A stretch of 46,880 nucleotides of DNA from Paracoccaceae bacterium (lineage in GTDB: Bacteria; Pseudomonadota; Alphaproteobacteria; Rhodobacterales; Rhodobacteraceae). Below the pieces are notes generated by a model. That model worked only from the letters and a program-made list of their open reading frames with translations. It was not told the DNA's origin and searched no databases. Numbering within the stretch: the first letter of the stretch is position 1; every line of letters begins with the position of its first letter. The position numbers were made by a program, and so were the translations under genes. Location: the NCBI GenBank assembly GCA_002697345.1, contig NZVE01000081.1, positions 67,376-114,255 of the forward strand. The letters are read 5' to 3'. Below are positions 28,155 through 37,904 of this stretch, one piece after another.

Positions 28155-28865
28155 TTAAGAAACTTTGTAAAAACTTGCAGCGTGAAAAAAGGCTGTTTTT
28201 CTATTAAGTGTTCTTACATTCTCAACTTCGTCTACTCCCCAGTTTTCCTGTTGCCAGTCTTCGTCTATTTGGCAAGCTGACCAAGCATTATTTAGATCTA
28301 AAAAATTTTTGATTACAGCAAGACTAATTACCAACGACCCAGATATTGTTACTAAATCATAAAGAGCACAAAGCTGAAAAATATTTAATTTAGAAACTTG
28401 TTTCTCAAACTCTAAAATACTTTGAACCGGCTGCGGTGCATACACAACGCCTTCAAAAACGTTAAGAGGTGAATTCAACTCTGATGCTGACCATGAGACA
28501 AGATTTGACCAAATTTGTTCTTGGCGACGCACAAGCTCTTTAGGTCTATCTGCTCTGTAACAAATGAGATCACTATCTCCATAATCAGTGACTAATTTCC
28601 TTATTTCCTCAATTTGTGGAGCTACTTTATCTATAGCTGAATTGGCAGAACGAGTATAAGGCATCGTTAATGGGTCTACTTTATCACCCTGACTTTTCCA
28701 CTCAAGAACTACAAGGTTAGCCATCTCCTTAGTTGGCAAAATCAAAGGTTTCTTATTTGGCGTGTTCAATAGTCTCTGATCTAAATAAACTTTATAATGA
28801 TTGACCTCATCCACACATACAGTTGATACTTTCTCCCAAAATCTTTTTTTTGGCCATTCAACCAT
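28155..28865 (-). CDS. ATP12-family F1-ATPase assembly chaperone
   Basis: A 236-aa protein of the ATP12 family. The N-terminal segment KRFWEKVSTV...YKVYLDQRLLNTPNKKPL, then WKSQGDKVDPLTMPYTRSANSAID and the middle DLICYRAD...LVRRQEQIW are conserved family features. In mitochondria ATP12 binds the F1 alpha subunit before assembly; alphaproteobacterial members are presumed to do the same. It follows the HAD gene by two bases on the same strand, in an order found in related bacteria. Confidence 0.9.
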   Translation of the reverse strand: MVEWPKKRFWEKVSTVCVDEVNHYKVYLDQRLLNTPNKKPLILPTKEMANLVVLEWKSQGDKVDPLTMPYTRSANSAIDKVAPQIEEIRKLVTDYGDSDLICYRADRPKELVRRQEQIWSNLVSWSASELNSPLNVFEGVVYAPQPVQSILEFEKQVSKLNIFQLCALYDLVTISGSLVISLAVIKNFLDLNNAWSACQIDEDWQQENWGVDEVENVRTLNRKTAFFHAASFYKVS

Positions 28866-28867
28866 TT

Positions 28868-29536
28868 TTAAATGTCACTCCAAATATTTTTCAGAATACC
28901 ATCAATTTCATTAGGAAAACTTACATAAAAATCTGATCTTGGTGTCATAATTTCTGAACTGTGATAACCCCAGGAGACGCCTACTTTATTAAAATTAGCC
29001 GCCTCTCCCATATCCATATCATACGAAGTATCACCAATTATAACAGCGTTTTCAGAAAGTAACCCTGTTTCATCAAGAGCTGAGTAAAGCATTGACGGGT
29101 GAGGTTTTGAAGGATGATTATCAGCTGTTTGTATAGTCGAAAAGTAGTGGCCAAGTGAATGTGATTCGATAATATGATCTAACCCCCTACGCCCTTTTCC
29201 TGTCGCAATGCCCAATAAATACTTTTCAGAAACTGACAATCTATCCAAAAGTCCCCTAATACCGTGAAATAGTGGTGATGGTTCATATTCTGAGCTTTCC
29301 CGAAGAGACATAAAACACTCAACGTACGAATCAACTATCTTTTTATGAAGAATTTCAGAACCTTCAGGCACCATTTTTTGGAGAGCTTCAGTAAGAGATA
29401 AGCCTATTATGGACCTAACCTGACTTTTCTTTGGAATGGGCAAGCCATGCCTTTCAAAAGCCAAGCCCATCGCATTAGAAATGTGTGCCTGACTATCAAC
29501 TAATGTCCCATCAACATCAAACACTACTAACTTCAT
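28868..29536 (-). CDS. HAD-superfamily phosphatase (phosphoglycolate phosphatase-like)
   Basis: A 222-aa HAD-IA hydrolase. Motif I is FDVDGTLVDS with nucleophile D7 and acid D9, the cap domain spans roughly 16-90, motif II lies in the LGIATGK region, motif III is K106-like in HPSKPHPSML and motif IV is VIIGDTSYDMDMG. The ATG at 29536 overlaps the rluC stop by one base (TAATG). An ATG three codons upstream is also in frame, but MKLVVFDVDGTL is the usual family start. The substrate is unknown; it is co-transcribed with the pseudouridine synthase. Confidence 0.9.
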   Translation of the reverse strand: MKLVVFDVDGTLVDSQAHISNAMGLAFERHGLPIPKKSQVRSIIGLSLTEALQKMVPEGSEILHKKIVDSYVECFMSLRESSEYEPSPLFHGIRGLLDRLSVSEKYLLGIATGKGRRGLDHIIESHSLGHYFSTIQTADNHPSKPHPSMLYSALDETGLLSENAVIIGDTSYDMDMGEAANFNKVGVSWGYHSSEIMTPRSDFYVSFPNEIDGILKNIWSDI

Positions 29537-30591
29537 TATTGCCATTCTTCGTTAACATCAAAAGGGTCGAAAGGCACATCAGACTCTGACCACCCAAAAT
29601 AATTCCATGTTTTTAACATATGCTCTGGCAACGGTGCAGAAAAAACTAAATCTAACCCTGTAACTGGGTGTTGAATTGTAAGAGATCGTGCGTGAAGATG
29701 CATTTTTTTACTAATATCATCCCCTAAACCGGACCCCCAACCGTCACCATAATTATCCTGGCCGGACCCTCCATACTTCCCATCTCCAACTATTGGGTGC
29801 CCAAGCTCTGACATATGAGCTCTAAGCTGGTGGGTTCGTCCGGTTACTGGAATCAAAGCCATCCAGGACGCTCTTTGTGCTAAGAAACATAGTGTTGCAT
29901 AATCAGTGTGCGCTCTTTTAGCTCCAAAGGTCGAGTTAATATCATCAGGGTGAACACAGTACATTTTTTCACCTGCTCCATCATTAGTATGCCCTTTCTT
30001 CTTAACCAAACCAAACTTTATTGAACCTATTTTTGGATATGGCACCCCAGCAACTAACGCCCAATAAATCTTTCTAGTGTTTTGATGTCTAAATGCTTTT
30101 GTTAATTCACTCGCCATTGCTTGAGTTCTTGCTAGTAATAGGACCCCTGAGGTATCCTTATCCAAACGATGCACCAATCTCGGGGCCTCTTCACGTTCAA
30201 AGGTTAATGCTCCTGTCATCCCATCAACATGACGAGTTTGCTTACTACCACCCTGCACAGCTAAGCCAGCGGGTTTATTTAAAACTAGCAAATAATCATC
30301 TTTGTATATTACACAGTTTCTAATCATTTCTGCATCAGATCTAGTAATATTTTTTTGATCAGAAAATTGTTTTATCTCGTCAAAAGAAGGAAGAGGTGGG
30401 ATGCGGATGATTTGTCCTGGAGACACACGTGTGCTTGACTTAACACGACCACCATTTACACGAATTTCACCTTTTCGACACATTTTTTCAATATTACTTT
30501 GATTTATGTGGGCAAACTTTCTACGAAACCACCGATCAAGTCGCTGCTCAGCTTCGTCATCTCCAACTGTTATTTTTTGAATTGTACTCAT
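29536..30591 (-). CDS. rluC: RluC/RluD-family 23S rRNA pseudouridine synthase
   Basis: A 351-aa enzyme with an N-terminal S4 RNA-binding domain (AEQRLDRWFRRKF...CRKGEIRVNGGRV). The RluA-family catalytic core carries the active-site Asp in VHRLDKDTSGVLLLA and also has HQLRAHMSELGHPIVGD. It converts uridines to pseudouridine, most likely in 23S rRNA; the exact sites (RluC against RluD type) are inferred from family. The ATG at 30591 overlaps the crcB stop (ATGA), which decides the start over an upstream in-frame codon. Confidence 0.9.
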   Translation of the reverse strand: MSTIQKITVGDDEAEQRLDRWFRRKFAHINQSNIEKMCRKGEIRVNGGRVKSSTRVSPGQIIRIPPLPSFDEIKQFSDQKNITRSDAEMIRNCVIYKDDYLLVLNKPAGLAVQGGSKQTRHVDGMTGALTFEREEAPRLVHRLDKDTSGVLLLARTQAMASELTKAFRHQNTRKIYWALVAGVPYPKIGSIKFGLVKKKGHTNDGAGEKMYCVHPDDINSTFGAKRAHTDYATLCFLAQRASWMALIPVTGRTHQLRAHMSELGHPIVGDGKYGGSGQDNYGDGWGSGLGDDISKKMHLHARSLTIQHPVTGLDLVFSAPLPEHMLKTWNYFGWSESDVPFDPFDVNEEWQ

Positions 30592-30965
30592 ATTATTAAA
30601 TAACGTCCCAACCAAATACCTCCAAAAAGAGCCATTATAGAAAATAAAACAGATATAGTGACATATAACATCAACCCCACAATATTGCCCTGTTCATAAA
30701 GCATATACGTGTCCAATGAAAACGCTGAGAAAGTTGTAAAACCACCCAACAGACCAACCATTAAAAAAGGATATAGGTTCAACCAATTTCTTTCATCTAG
30801 CGCTACAACTAAAAAGCCCATAATGAAAGAGCCAAGGATATTTATGAAAATGGTTCCAACTGGAAAGCCTGCACCTAAGATACGTGCAGCACTTATCACT
30901 GTTGCGTACCGCAATGTTGCTCCTAGAGCTCCACCCAATGCTACCTGAAAAAATGTAAAAGTCAT
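30588..30965 (-). CDS. crcB: fluoride channel CrcB/Fluc
   Basis: A 125-aa small membrane protein with four spans. The dual-topology fluoride channel signature is present: ALGGALGATLRY at the start, N42 in INILGSFIMG, and GGFTTFSAFSLD (74-85) forming the pore phenylalanine region. It exports fluoride from the cytoplasm as a dimer. ATG at 30965 is preferred to a TTG six bases upstream. No crcB/fluoride riboswitch is visible in the 31 bp between rarA and crcB, so expression probably follows rarA. Confidence 0.93.
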   Translation of the reverse strand: MTFTFFQVALGGALGATLRYATVISAARILGAGFPVGTIFINILGSFIMGFLVVALDERNWLNLYPFLMVGLLGGFTTFSAFSLDTYMLYEQGNIVGLMLYVTISVLFSIMALFGGIWLGRYLII

Positions 30966-30996
30966 AACCAACCTGTCTGCGCTAAAATACCTGATG

Positions 30997-32307
30997 TCAA
31001 GATTCTCTAGATTTTCTCAACGACTTAAAGTATTCCAACTTTGCTCTTAAATCTTTTTCAGCCCCCTGATCGCTGGGGTTGTAATATTCACGATCTTTAA
31101 TCAAGTTAGGGAAGTAATCCTGTCCAGAGAAACTATTTTCATAATCATGGTCGTACTTGTACCCCTCCCCGTAACCTTGCTCTTTCATCAGCATAGTAGG
31201 GGCGTTGAGAATATGTTTTGGCGGAGACTGTGAACCATTATCAATTGCAGCTGAATTGGAATTCTTAAAGGCTGTGTATACAGCATTTGATTTAACAGCT
31301 AGCGCCAGGTAAATTGTTACCTCTGCCAATGCTAAGTCTCCTTCGGGACTTCCCAGCCTCTCATAAACGTTCCAGGATTCTAGACACATGCGTTTGGCGT
31401 TTTCATCTGCTAACCCAATATCCTCCAAGGCAATTCTTGTAAGCCTACGAAATAAATAATTCGGGTCTTCTCCACTGTCCATCATTCTTGAAAGCCAGTA
31501 AAGTGCCGCATCAGGGTCCGACCCCCTTATAGATTTATGTAAAGCAGAAATTAAATTAAAATGCTCCTCTCCAGTTCTGTTAAAATTAGGCATGCGCTTG
31601 GAGAGCCTTTCAGTCAAACTCTCACGATCTAATTGTGTGTCTAAATTCCAGCTAAAAATCTGTTCAATCATATTAATTAGTGAGCGTGCATCACCATCAG
31701 CAAGGTCTATAAGGGCATTCTTTGCATCCAGAGACAACAAAAGTGTATTATTCATTTTTATTTGAATATTAGTCAAAATTTGTTCTAAGTCTTGAACAGA
31801 CAAGCGATCTAATACTAAAACCTGACATCGTGACAGGAGAGCAGAATTTAAAGAAAATGAAGGGTTTTCAGTTGTCGCTCCCACAAGTACTATTGTTCCA
31901 TCCTCTATGTAGGGTAGAAAAGCATCCTGCTGAGATTTATTAAATCTGTGAATTTCATCTACAAACAATAGAGTTGATTTACCATTTTTTTTCCTAATTT
32001 TTGCACTATCAAAAATATTTCTTAATTCCTTAACACCAGAAAAAATTGCACTAAGCTGCTCAAAATGTATTTCAAATGAGGTTGATAATAAACGTGCAAT
32101 CGTCGTTTTACCTACTCCAGGAGGCCCCCATAGAATAAATGAACTCAAAGAGCCCCTACTTATCATTAGGCTTAAAGTAGTATTTGGTCCTAATAAGCGT
32201 TCTTGGCCAACAACAAAATCAAAACTAGTTGGTCTCATCAAGTCAGCTAAAGGTCGTTTAACTGACACCAATATCTCAGGCTGCGCTTGGTTAAATAAAT
32301 CAGACAT
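30997..32307 (-). CDS. rarA: replication-associated recombination protein A (AAA+ ATPase)
   Basis: A 436-aa MgsA/RarA protein, related to clamp-loader ATPases, acting at stalled replication forks. Walker A GPPGVGKTT (61-69), Walker B LLFVDEIHRF (about 112-121), the sensor 1 region VGATTENPSFSLNSALLSRC and the C-terminal tetramerisation domain (about 250-420, with HKSIRGSDPDAALYWLSRM) are present. It is separated from the upstream ribosomal cluster by an intrinsic terminator at 32394-32421. Confidence 0.95.
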   Translation of the reverse strand: MSDLFNQAQPEILVSVKRPLADLMRPTSFDFVVGQERLLGPNTTLSLMISRGSLSSFILWGPPGVGKTTIARLLSTSFEIHFEQLSAIFSGVKELRNIFDSAKIRKKNGKSTLLFVDEIHRFNKSQQDAFLPYIEDGTIVLVGATTENPSFSLNSALLSRCQVLVLDRLSVQDLEQILTNIQIKMNNTLLLSLDAKNALIDLADGDARSLINMIEQIFSWNLDTQLDRESLTERLSKRMPNFNRTGEEHFNLISALHKSIRGSDPDAALYWLSRMMDSGEDPNYLFRRLTRIALEDIGLADENAKRMCLESWNVYERLGSPEGDLALAEVTIYLALAVKSNAVYTAFKNSNSAAIDNGSQSPPKHILNAPTMLMKEQGYGEGYKYDHDYENSFSGQDYFPNLIKDREYYNPSDQGAEKDLRAKLEYFKSLRKSRES

Positions 32308-32393
32308 TATATATAATTCTTATAAAAGTTTTTATTTAGCTTAGCTAAACACAAGCTAATAGGAAACAAAATAATATAACCCCTGAAAAGAGC

Positions 32394-32421
32394 AAAAAAA
32401 AAGCCCACGAAGCCGCGGGCT
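32394..32421 (-). terminator. intrinsic terminator of the ribosomal/rpoA operon
   Basis: On the minus strand AGCCCGCG pairs with CGTGGGCT (one G-T) around a GCTT loop, followed by nine T residues. It begins 24 bp after the rplQ stop and is the clearest intrinsic terminator in the window. Confidence 0.9.
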
Positions 32422-32445
32422 GTTTGGTTTTATTAACTTACTTAA

Positions 32446-32865
32446 CTACTCCTCAGTAGTTTCTTCCTTGATCGCCTTTTCTTTGTCAACTAACCCCTTT
32501 GCACTTGGATCTCTATCCACTAGCTCTATGATCGCCATTGGCGCCATATCACCATATCTAAATCCCGCTTTTAGTACTCTGGCATATCCACCTTGACGAT
32601 CTTTGTATCTTGGCCCAAGAATATCAAAAAGTTTAGCAACATAAGCGTCTTGCTTCAACTTAGAAGCGGCAAGCCTTCGAGCATGTAGGTCACCTCTTTT
32701 AGCTAAAGTAATCATCTTTTCTATGATTGGCCTTAATTCTTTTGCCTTAGGCAAGGTAGTTTTAATTTGTTCGTGCTCTATTAGTGAACCGGCCATATTA
32801 CTAAAAAGTGCCTTACGATGTTCGTGTGTTCTATTTAACCGGCGATAGCCTCTTGCGTGACGCAT
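32446..32865 (-). CDS. rplQ: 50S ribosomal protein L17
   Basis: A 139-aa large-subunit protein. The N-terminus [20 protein letters not shown] and the middle [23 protein letters not shown] are the L17 signatures. An acidic C-terminal extension (about 120-139) is usual in alphaproteobacteria. It is the last gene of the alpha operon, 112 bp downstream of rpoA, with a GC-rich stem-loop in the gap. Confidence 0.97.
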   Translation of the reverse strand: MRHARGYRRLNRTHEHRKALFSNMAGSLIEHEQIKTTLPKAKELRPIIEKMITLAKRGDLHARRLAASKLKQDAYVAKLFDILGPRYKDRQGGYARVLKAGFRYGDMAPMAIIELVDRDPSAKGLVDKEKAIKEETTEE

Positions 32866-32896
32866 AATCTCATTCCTTATGTTTATACTTTGTCTG

Positions 32897-32921
32897 GCGC
32901 CGCCGATGCGTGTCGGAGCGC
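32897..32921 (-). other. GC-rich intercistronic stem-loop between rpoA and rplQ
   Basis: On the minus strand GCGC and CCGA pair with TCGG and GCGC around a CACGCA loop, with an internal loop of T against CG. No T-tract follows. It is unusually GC-rich for this AT-rich sequence and may mark an RNA-processing or regulatory site. Confidence 0.5.
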
Positions 32922-32977
32922 TCTCCTTGGGGTGTTATTACCCAGTAATTCTCCACACTTGTGGACATTTTTTAAAC

Positions 32978-33994
32978 TTAAAAGTGATCTTCAAATCTCT
33001 TAGCAAGCTCCTCAATATTTTCTGGAGGCCAATCAACAATATCCATACCCAAGTGATGGCCCATACTAGATAAAACTTCTTTAATTTCATTAAGCGATTT
33101 TCGACCAAAGTTTGGTGTTCTTAGCATCTCAGCCTCAGTTTTTTGAATCAAATCTCCTATGTAGACTATATTGTCATTTTTTAGGCAATTTGCTGATCTC
33201 ACAGACAACTCCAACTCATCCACTTTTTTCAGTAGTAGTGGGTTGAATTCTAATTCGTCTTCATCATTTTGAGTACTTTCACTCTCTGGTTCATCAAAAT
33301 TTACGAATATAGATAATTGATCTTGTAATATTCTGGCCGCGAAAGCGACAGCATCGTCTGCAGTAATCGATCCATCTGTCTCAACTTTTAAAGTGAGTTT
33401 ATCATAATCAAGAACTTGACCCTCACGAGTTGGTTGAACATCATAACTAACCTTCCTGACTGGAGAAAAAATAGCATCAATCGGAATTAACCCTATTGGA
33501 GCGTCATCAGGACGATTCTCTTCGGCTGAAACATAACCTTTTCCATTATTTAATGTTAATTCCATTGAAAGCGCTGCTCCATCATCAAGATGACAAATAA
33601 CATGCTCCTTATTTAAGATTTCGATCCCAGCACTCTCAGAAATATCAGCGGCAGTAACCACACCTGGTCCCTTTGCAGTTACTGTGAGCCTTTTTGGACC
33701 CTCAACTTCCATACAAATTGCTACGCCTTTTAGGTTCAAAACAATATCTGTCACATCTTCTCTTACACCTGAGATCGAAGAGAATTCATGTAACACATTA
33801 TCTATTTGAACAGCTGTTATCGCAGTACCCTGCAAACTACTCATTAAAACGCGCCTTAAGGCATTTCCCAGAGTCAAACCAAAACCTCGTTCTAACGGTT
33901 CGGCTACTACGGTAGCTTTATTACCTGGTTCACTACCTGCTATTACATCTAGCTGACTTGGTTTAATTAACTCTAACCAGTTCTTGTGGATCAT
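32978..33994 (-). CDS. rpoA: RNA polymerase alpha subunit
   Basis: A 338-aa subunit. The N-terminal domain (1 to about 235) with [20 protein letters not shown] drives dimerisation and beta/beta-prime assembly. After an acidic linker ([13 protein letters not shown]), the C-terminal domain (about 255-330) carries [16 protein letters not shown] and [15 protein letters not shown], which bind UP elements and activators. It lies downstream of rpsK in the standard alpha-operon order. Confidence 0.98.
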   Translation of the reverse strand: MIHKNWLELIKPSQLDVIAGSEPGNKATVVAEPLERGFGLTLGNALRRVLMSSLQGTAITAVQIDNVLHEFSSISGVREDVTDIVLNLKGVAICMEVEGPKRLTVTAKGPGVVTAADISESAGIEILNKEHVICHLDDGAALSMELTLNNGKGYVSAEENRPDDAPIGLIPIDAIFSPVRKVSYDVQPTREGQVLDYDKLTLKVETDGSITADDAVAFAARILQDQLSIFVNFDEPESESTQNDEDELEFNPLLLKKVDELELSVRSANCLKNDNIVYIGDLIQKTEAEMLRTPNFGRKSLNEIKEVLSSMGHHLGMDIVDWPPENIEELAKRFEDHF

Positions 33995-34101
33995 ATTATT
34001 TCCTCCATACTAGTCCTTGTTCCATGTCCAAAAACAAAGACACCCGAGGTTAAATTGGATTACTCATAATATTTTCGGGGAAAATACCGAGTCTTTAATG
34101 A

Positions 34102-34491
34102 TTAAACGCGTCGTCGTTTAGGCGGTCGACAACCATTGTGGGCCATTGGTGTTACGTCACGAATAGATGATATCTGAAACCCCAACGTGGCTAATGCCCT
34201 TAAGGCACTCTCTCTGCCAGATCCAGGTCCTTGAACTTCAACTTCAAGACTTTTTACTCCATGTTCCTGTGCTTTTTGTCCTACATCTTCTGCTGCCATT
34301 TGAGCCGCATAAGGGGTAGACTTTCTTGAGCCTTTAAATCCCATTGTCCCCGCTGACGACCAAGCAATTGCATTACCTTGAACATCAGAGATTAGAATCT
34401 TAGTATTATTGAATGAGGAGTTTACATGAGCAACTCCAGCCGCAATATTCTTTCGAGCCTTCTTTTTAGCCCTTACTTTATCTCTTGCCAT
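34102..34491 (-). CDS. rpsK: 30S ribosomal protein S11
   Basis: A 129-aa small-subunit platform protein. It contains [37 protein letters not shown] and the C-terminal [17 protein letters not shown], all S11 signatures. It helps form the mRNA exit region. It follows rpsM by 11 bases. Confidence 0.98.
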   Translation of the reverse strand: MARDKVRAKKKARKNIAAGVAHVNSSFNNTKILISDVQGNAIAWSSAGTMGFKGSRKSTPYAAQMAAEDVGQKAQEHGVKSLEVEVQGPGSGRESALRALATLGFQISSIRDVTPMAHNGCRPPKRRRV

Positions 34492-34502
34492 TTTCTGGTC
34501 CC

Positions 34503-34871
34503 CTACTTCTTCTTACCTGCTATAGCTCTTGCTGGTCCTTTGCGGGTACGAGCATTCGTATGAGTTCTTTGGCCTCGAACAGGAAGGTTTCTTCTGTGCC
34601 TAAGACCACGATAACAACCAGAATCCATTAATCGTTTAACATTTATTTGTATACCACGCCGCAAATCTCCCTCTACTTCGAAGTTTGCATCAATGTATTC
34701 TCTTATTTTTAGGACTTCACTATCTGTCAGCTCATTCATTCGCCTTGAAGCCTCTATCCCAACCGCGTCACATATGGTTCTTGCGGATGTATTTCCTATG
34801 CCTGTTATATAGGTCAAAGAAATAGGTACTCGTTTGCCATCAGGCAAATTTACGCCAGCTATTCGTGCCAA
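34503..34871 (-). CDS. rpsM: 30S ribosomal protein S13 (TTG start)
   Basis: Head protein of the 30S subunit contacting the P-site tRNA. The start is TTG at 34871, giving [17 protein letters not shown] as its beginning (initiator Met) and the family length of 122 aa. SD AAGGAAAA sits just upstream, while the frame upstream of it (to 34922) does not match S13. The conserved [20 protein letters not shown] lies near the C-terminus. Confidence 0.96.
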   Translation of the reverse strand: MARIAGVNLPDGKRVPISLTYITGIGNTSARTICDAVGIEASRRMNELTDSEVLKIREYIDANFEVEGDLRRGIQINVKRLMDSGCYRGLRHRRNLPVRGQRTHTNARTRKGPARAIAGKKK

Positions 34872-35057
34872 TTTGGTTTTCCTTTCCTGTCGCGATTCCG
34901 TAACACCAGAATCTTTTCTCACAACTATCTTTCAACCCTTTCAAGGATCGAAAGCTTCTTAGACTTCAATAAGTAATATTTTACACTTCATAAACCTATT
35001 TAGCCTAGAGTTGGGTGAGTAGGGTTTTTTTTCTATATCGTCAAGCGCAGTTTTAAG

Positions 35058-35702
35058 TTATTTCAATAAAATTTTATTGATTGCAGAATTGATTACTTCG
35101 ATATCTGCTAATCCATCAACAGAATAGAGAATTCCCTTATTTAAATAGTACTCTATTAATGGAGCAGTCTTATTATTATACTCATCTAACCTCGTCCGTA
35201 GACTTTCTTCATTATCATCAACTCTCTTTTTTAGTTTAGCAGCACCGCATTTAATACAGACACTGGTACTCAAAAGTGGTTTTGACCTTTCATGATAAAC
35301 TTCGCCACATTCGCCACAACTATAACGCCCAGTAATTCTATCTACGAGCGCCTCGTTATCTACCTTCATTTCAATTACAGCTGTGATACAGGTATCATGA
35401 ATATCAAGAAGTTTGTCCAATGCACTTGCTTGACCAATTGTTCTGGGGAATCCGTCAAATATAAAGCCCCTTGCATGAGTTTTAGATAGACGTTCTTTTA
35501 TTAGAGAAATTACAATATCATCAGAAACAAGCTCACCAGGATTCATTATGGATGCAACTTTCTTGCCGATTTCAGTATTAGAGCTTTGGGACTCTCGAAG
35601 CATATCACCAGTTGATAGTTGAACAAGATCAAACTCCGCAACCAGCTTGCGTGCTTGAGTTCCTTTACCAGCTCCCGGTGCTCCAAGAAAGATAATATTC
35701 AT
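35058..35702 (-). CDS. adk: adenylate kinase
   Basis: A 214-aa enzyme balancing ATP, ADP and AMP. P-loop GAPGAGKGT (7-15), AMP-site FDGFPRT, and a LID domain with four cysteines (C129, C132, C149, C152) that should bind zinc. The ATG follows the secY stop directly, a position usual in the spc operon. A gap of 186 bp separates it from rpsM; a run GGGTTTTTTTT on the plus strand there has no matching minus-strand terminator. Confidence 0.97.
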   Translation of the reverse strand: MNIIFLGAPGAGKGTQARKLVAEFDLVQLSTGDMLRESQSSNTEIGKKVASIMNPGELVSDDIVISLIKERLSKTHARGFIFDGFPRTIGQASALDKLLDIHDTCITAVIEMKVDNEALVDRITGRYSCGECGEVYHERSKPLLSTSVCIKCGAAKLKKRVDDNEESLRTRLDEYNNKTAPLIEYYLNKGILYSVDGLADIEVINSAINKILLK

Positions 35703-37058
35703 TCATCGTCTCTGTGGTTTTGGTTTTGTTCTTTTTTTACCTCTTAGCTGGGACTTCTCAATTAAGCCTTCATACTGGTGCGCTAAAAGGTGACTTTGAA
35801 CTTGTTGAATTGTATCCATAGTGACAGACACAACAATTAAAACCGATGTTCCGCCAAAATAAAATGGTATGGCAAGTTGTGATCTTAATATTTCAGGAAG
35901 CAGACAGACAGCTGCGAGATAAGCTGCTCCTAAAACTAAAATACGGTTAACAACATATTCAAGGTACTCAGCTGTTCTTTTTCCAGGTCGAATCCCAGGG
36001 ACGAAACCATTTTGGCTCTTAAGATTTTCAGCAACCTCTTCAGGTTTAAATGAAACATTAAAGGTATAAAAGTAAGCGAAAAAGACTATCATCACAGTAA
36101 AGAACAGAAGATAAAGAGGTTGACCAGGTCCAAAGTAAGCTAACACTGTTGACATAGCAGAACTAGTCTGAGTCCCTGAGAAAGTACTTAATGTAGTCGG
36201 CAAAAGAAGTAATGAGGAAGCAAAAATTGCTGGGATAACACCAGAGGGGTTAACTTTAACAGGTAAGTTTGATGCACCACCATCATATACCTTCATGCCT
36301 ACCTGCCTTCTTGGGTACTGAATATGAATTTTTCTCAAAGCTCGTTCCATAAATACCACGAAGGTAATCGTAGCTATAACAACTATAAATACCCCTATAA
36401 TCACCACTGGGCTAATTGACCCAGACCTCCCTTGAGCAAAGAATTGTGCAATTGCAGCAGGGACTTCCGCAATAATTCCTACAAAAATAATTAAAGAAAT
36501 TCCGTTTCCTATTCCTCTAGCTGTTATTTGTTCTCCGAGCCACATAAGAAACATCGTCCCACCAACAAGAGTGATTATGCAGGTTATTCTAAAAAACCAA
36601 CCTGGATCAGTGACTAAACCTGATCCTTCCAAACCTACTGACAACCCATATGCTTGAAGTGTTGCTAAGAATACCGTTCCCAAACGAGTATATTGATTTA
36701 TCTTTCGACGCCCAGGTTCACCCTCTTTTTTTAGTTGCTCCATGTAAGGCACCATTGCGGTCATAAGTTGAACAATAATGGATGCAGAGATATAAGGCAT
36801 TATCCCCAGAGCAAATAAACCCATCCTACCAATCGCACCACCAGTGAACATGTTAAGCATCCCACCAATACCTGATGCAGCTTGCTCAACAAAAGACTTA
36901 AGAGCTTCTGAGTCAATTCCGGGAACAGGTATATAGGTCCCAAGGCGGTAAACTATAAGCAGGCCTATTGCAAAAAGTATTCTTTGTCTAAGCTCAGTCG
37001 CCTTGCCAAAAGCTGACCAACTCATGTTCTGCGCCATTTGTTCTGCTGCGGATGCCAT
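35703..37058 (-). CDS. secY: preprotein translocase subunit SecY
   Basis: A 451-aa, ten-span channel protein of the Sec translocon. GLFALGIMPYISASIIVQLM (span 2 with the plug region before it), GNGISLIIFVGI and the cytoplasmic loop FKPEEVAENLKSQNGFVPGIRPG, which contacts ribosome and SecA, are diagnostic. The C-terminal end is strongly basic. It lies in the spc operon after rplO. Confidence 0.98.
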   Translation of the reverse strand: MASAAEQMAQNMSWSAFGKATELRQRILFAIGLLIVYRLGTYIPVPGIDSEALKSFVEQAASGIGGMLNMFTGGAIGRMGLFALGIMPYISASIIVQLMTAMVPYMEQLKKEGEPGRRKINQYTRLGTVFLATLQAYGLSVGLEGSGLVTDPGWFFRITCIITLVGGTMFLMWLGEQITARGIGNGISLIIFVGIIAEVPAAIAQFFAQGRSGSISPVVIIGVFIVVIATITFVVFMERALRKIHIQYPRRQVGMKVYDGGASNLPVKVNPSGVIPAIFASSLLLLPTTLSTFSGTQTSSAMSTVLAYFGPGQPLYLLFFTVMIVFFAYFYTFNVSFKPEEVAENLKSQNGFVPGIRPGKRTAEYLEYVVNRILVLGAAYLAAVCLLPEILRSQLAIPFYFGGTSVLIVVSVTMDTIQQVQSHLLAHQYEGLIEKSQLRGKKRTKPKPQRR

Positions 37059-37165
37059 GGACTAAGACTTTCTTGTTTTTTCTACTAATAATAAAAAGAC
37101 TATATTTCTGAATTTATGTCAAATTTCAATTCTATATACTCAAAATTACCTTTGTTATTTTATTA

Positions 37166-37633
37166 CTATTTGCTAGAAGTAGAAGTTTTTAAAACTCCTC
37201 CTAATTTCTCAACTGCATCAACTGCCGCTTTAGAGGCACCAGTCACTAAAATATTTAATTTTGATGTAGCAGTACCTTTAGCCAAGACCCTTACTCCATC
37301 AAGCTTACGACGTACTATTCCTGTTTCAAGTAATAAATCTTCATTGATTTCTTTAGAAGCGTCCAATTTTTTAGAATCAATAAACTTTTGAATAAGACCG
37401 AGGTTAATTACGGCGTAGCTTTTACGATTTGGTTTGTTGAACCCACGTTTAGGCAAACGCATATATAAAGGCATTTGTCCGCCTTCATAACCATTCAAGG
37501 CAACTCCTGACCTGGATTTTTGACCTTTAATCCCCCTCCCAGCGGTTTTTCCTTTTCCTGATCCAGGACCACGCCCCACACGTTTTTTTTTCCGAGTTGC
37601 ACCAGGATTATCATGGAGTTCGTTTAATCTCAT
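37166..37633 (-). CDS. rplO: 50S ribosomal protein L15
   Basis: A 155-aa large-subunit protein with the glycine/lysine-rich N-terminal extension [20 protein letters not shown] that penetrates the rRNA core, and the globular part from about 70 on. AAAGGAGA is an excellent Shine-Dalgarno upstream of the ATG at 37633. Confidence 0.98.
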   Translation of the reverse strand: MRLNELHDNPGATRKKKRVGRGPGSGKGKTAGRGIKGQKSRSGVALNGYEGGQMPLYMRLPKRGFNKPNRKSYAVINLGLIQKFIDSKKLDASKEINEDLLLETGIVRRKLDGVRVLAKGTATSKLNILVTGASKAAVDAVEKLGGVLKTSTSSK

Positions 37634-37708
37634 TTTATTATCTCCTTTGCTGCCTTTGATATTCAGAATACCAATTATGAAAGTCAGCTGTATCTTTTAA
37701 TCTTAAAA

Positions 37709-37897
37709 CTAACCTATCTCTTTAGTAATTTTTACTAAATGAGAAATAGAGTTAACCATGCCCCTCACTGAAGGAGTATCCTCAAGCTCTCTACTTTTAT
37801 TCATCTTATTTAAACCTAAACCCACCAACGTAGCACGCTGTTTTCCAGGTCTGCGTATAGGTGAACCAGTCTGTTTGACTACAATTTTTTTTCCCAT
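37709..37897 (-). CDS. rpmD: 50S ribosomal protein L30
   Basis: About 62 aa with [25 protein letters not shown], the L30 signature. Two adjacent ATG codons occur (37900 and 37897); the second is better spaced from the GAGGG SD. It overlaps neither neighbour and follows rpsE by only a few bases, so coupling is likely. Confidence 0.95.
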   Translation of the reverse strand: MGKKIVVKQTGSPIRRPGKQRATLVGLGLNKMNKSRELEDTPSVRGMVNSISHLVKITKEIG

Positions 37898-37904
37898 CAT
37901 GCCC

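Noticed and set aside
30966-30996. Fluoride riboswitch before crcB
   Set aside because: Only 31 bp separate rarA and crcB, and the fluoride aptamer consensus is not present.
34980-35057. Terminator in the rpsM-adk gap from the T-run on the plus strand
   Set aside because: All nearby genes are on the minus strand, where this is an A-run without a preceding stem; it cannot act as an intrinsic terminator there.
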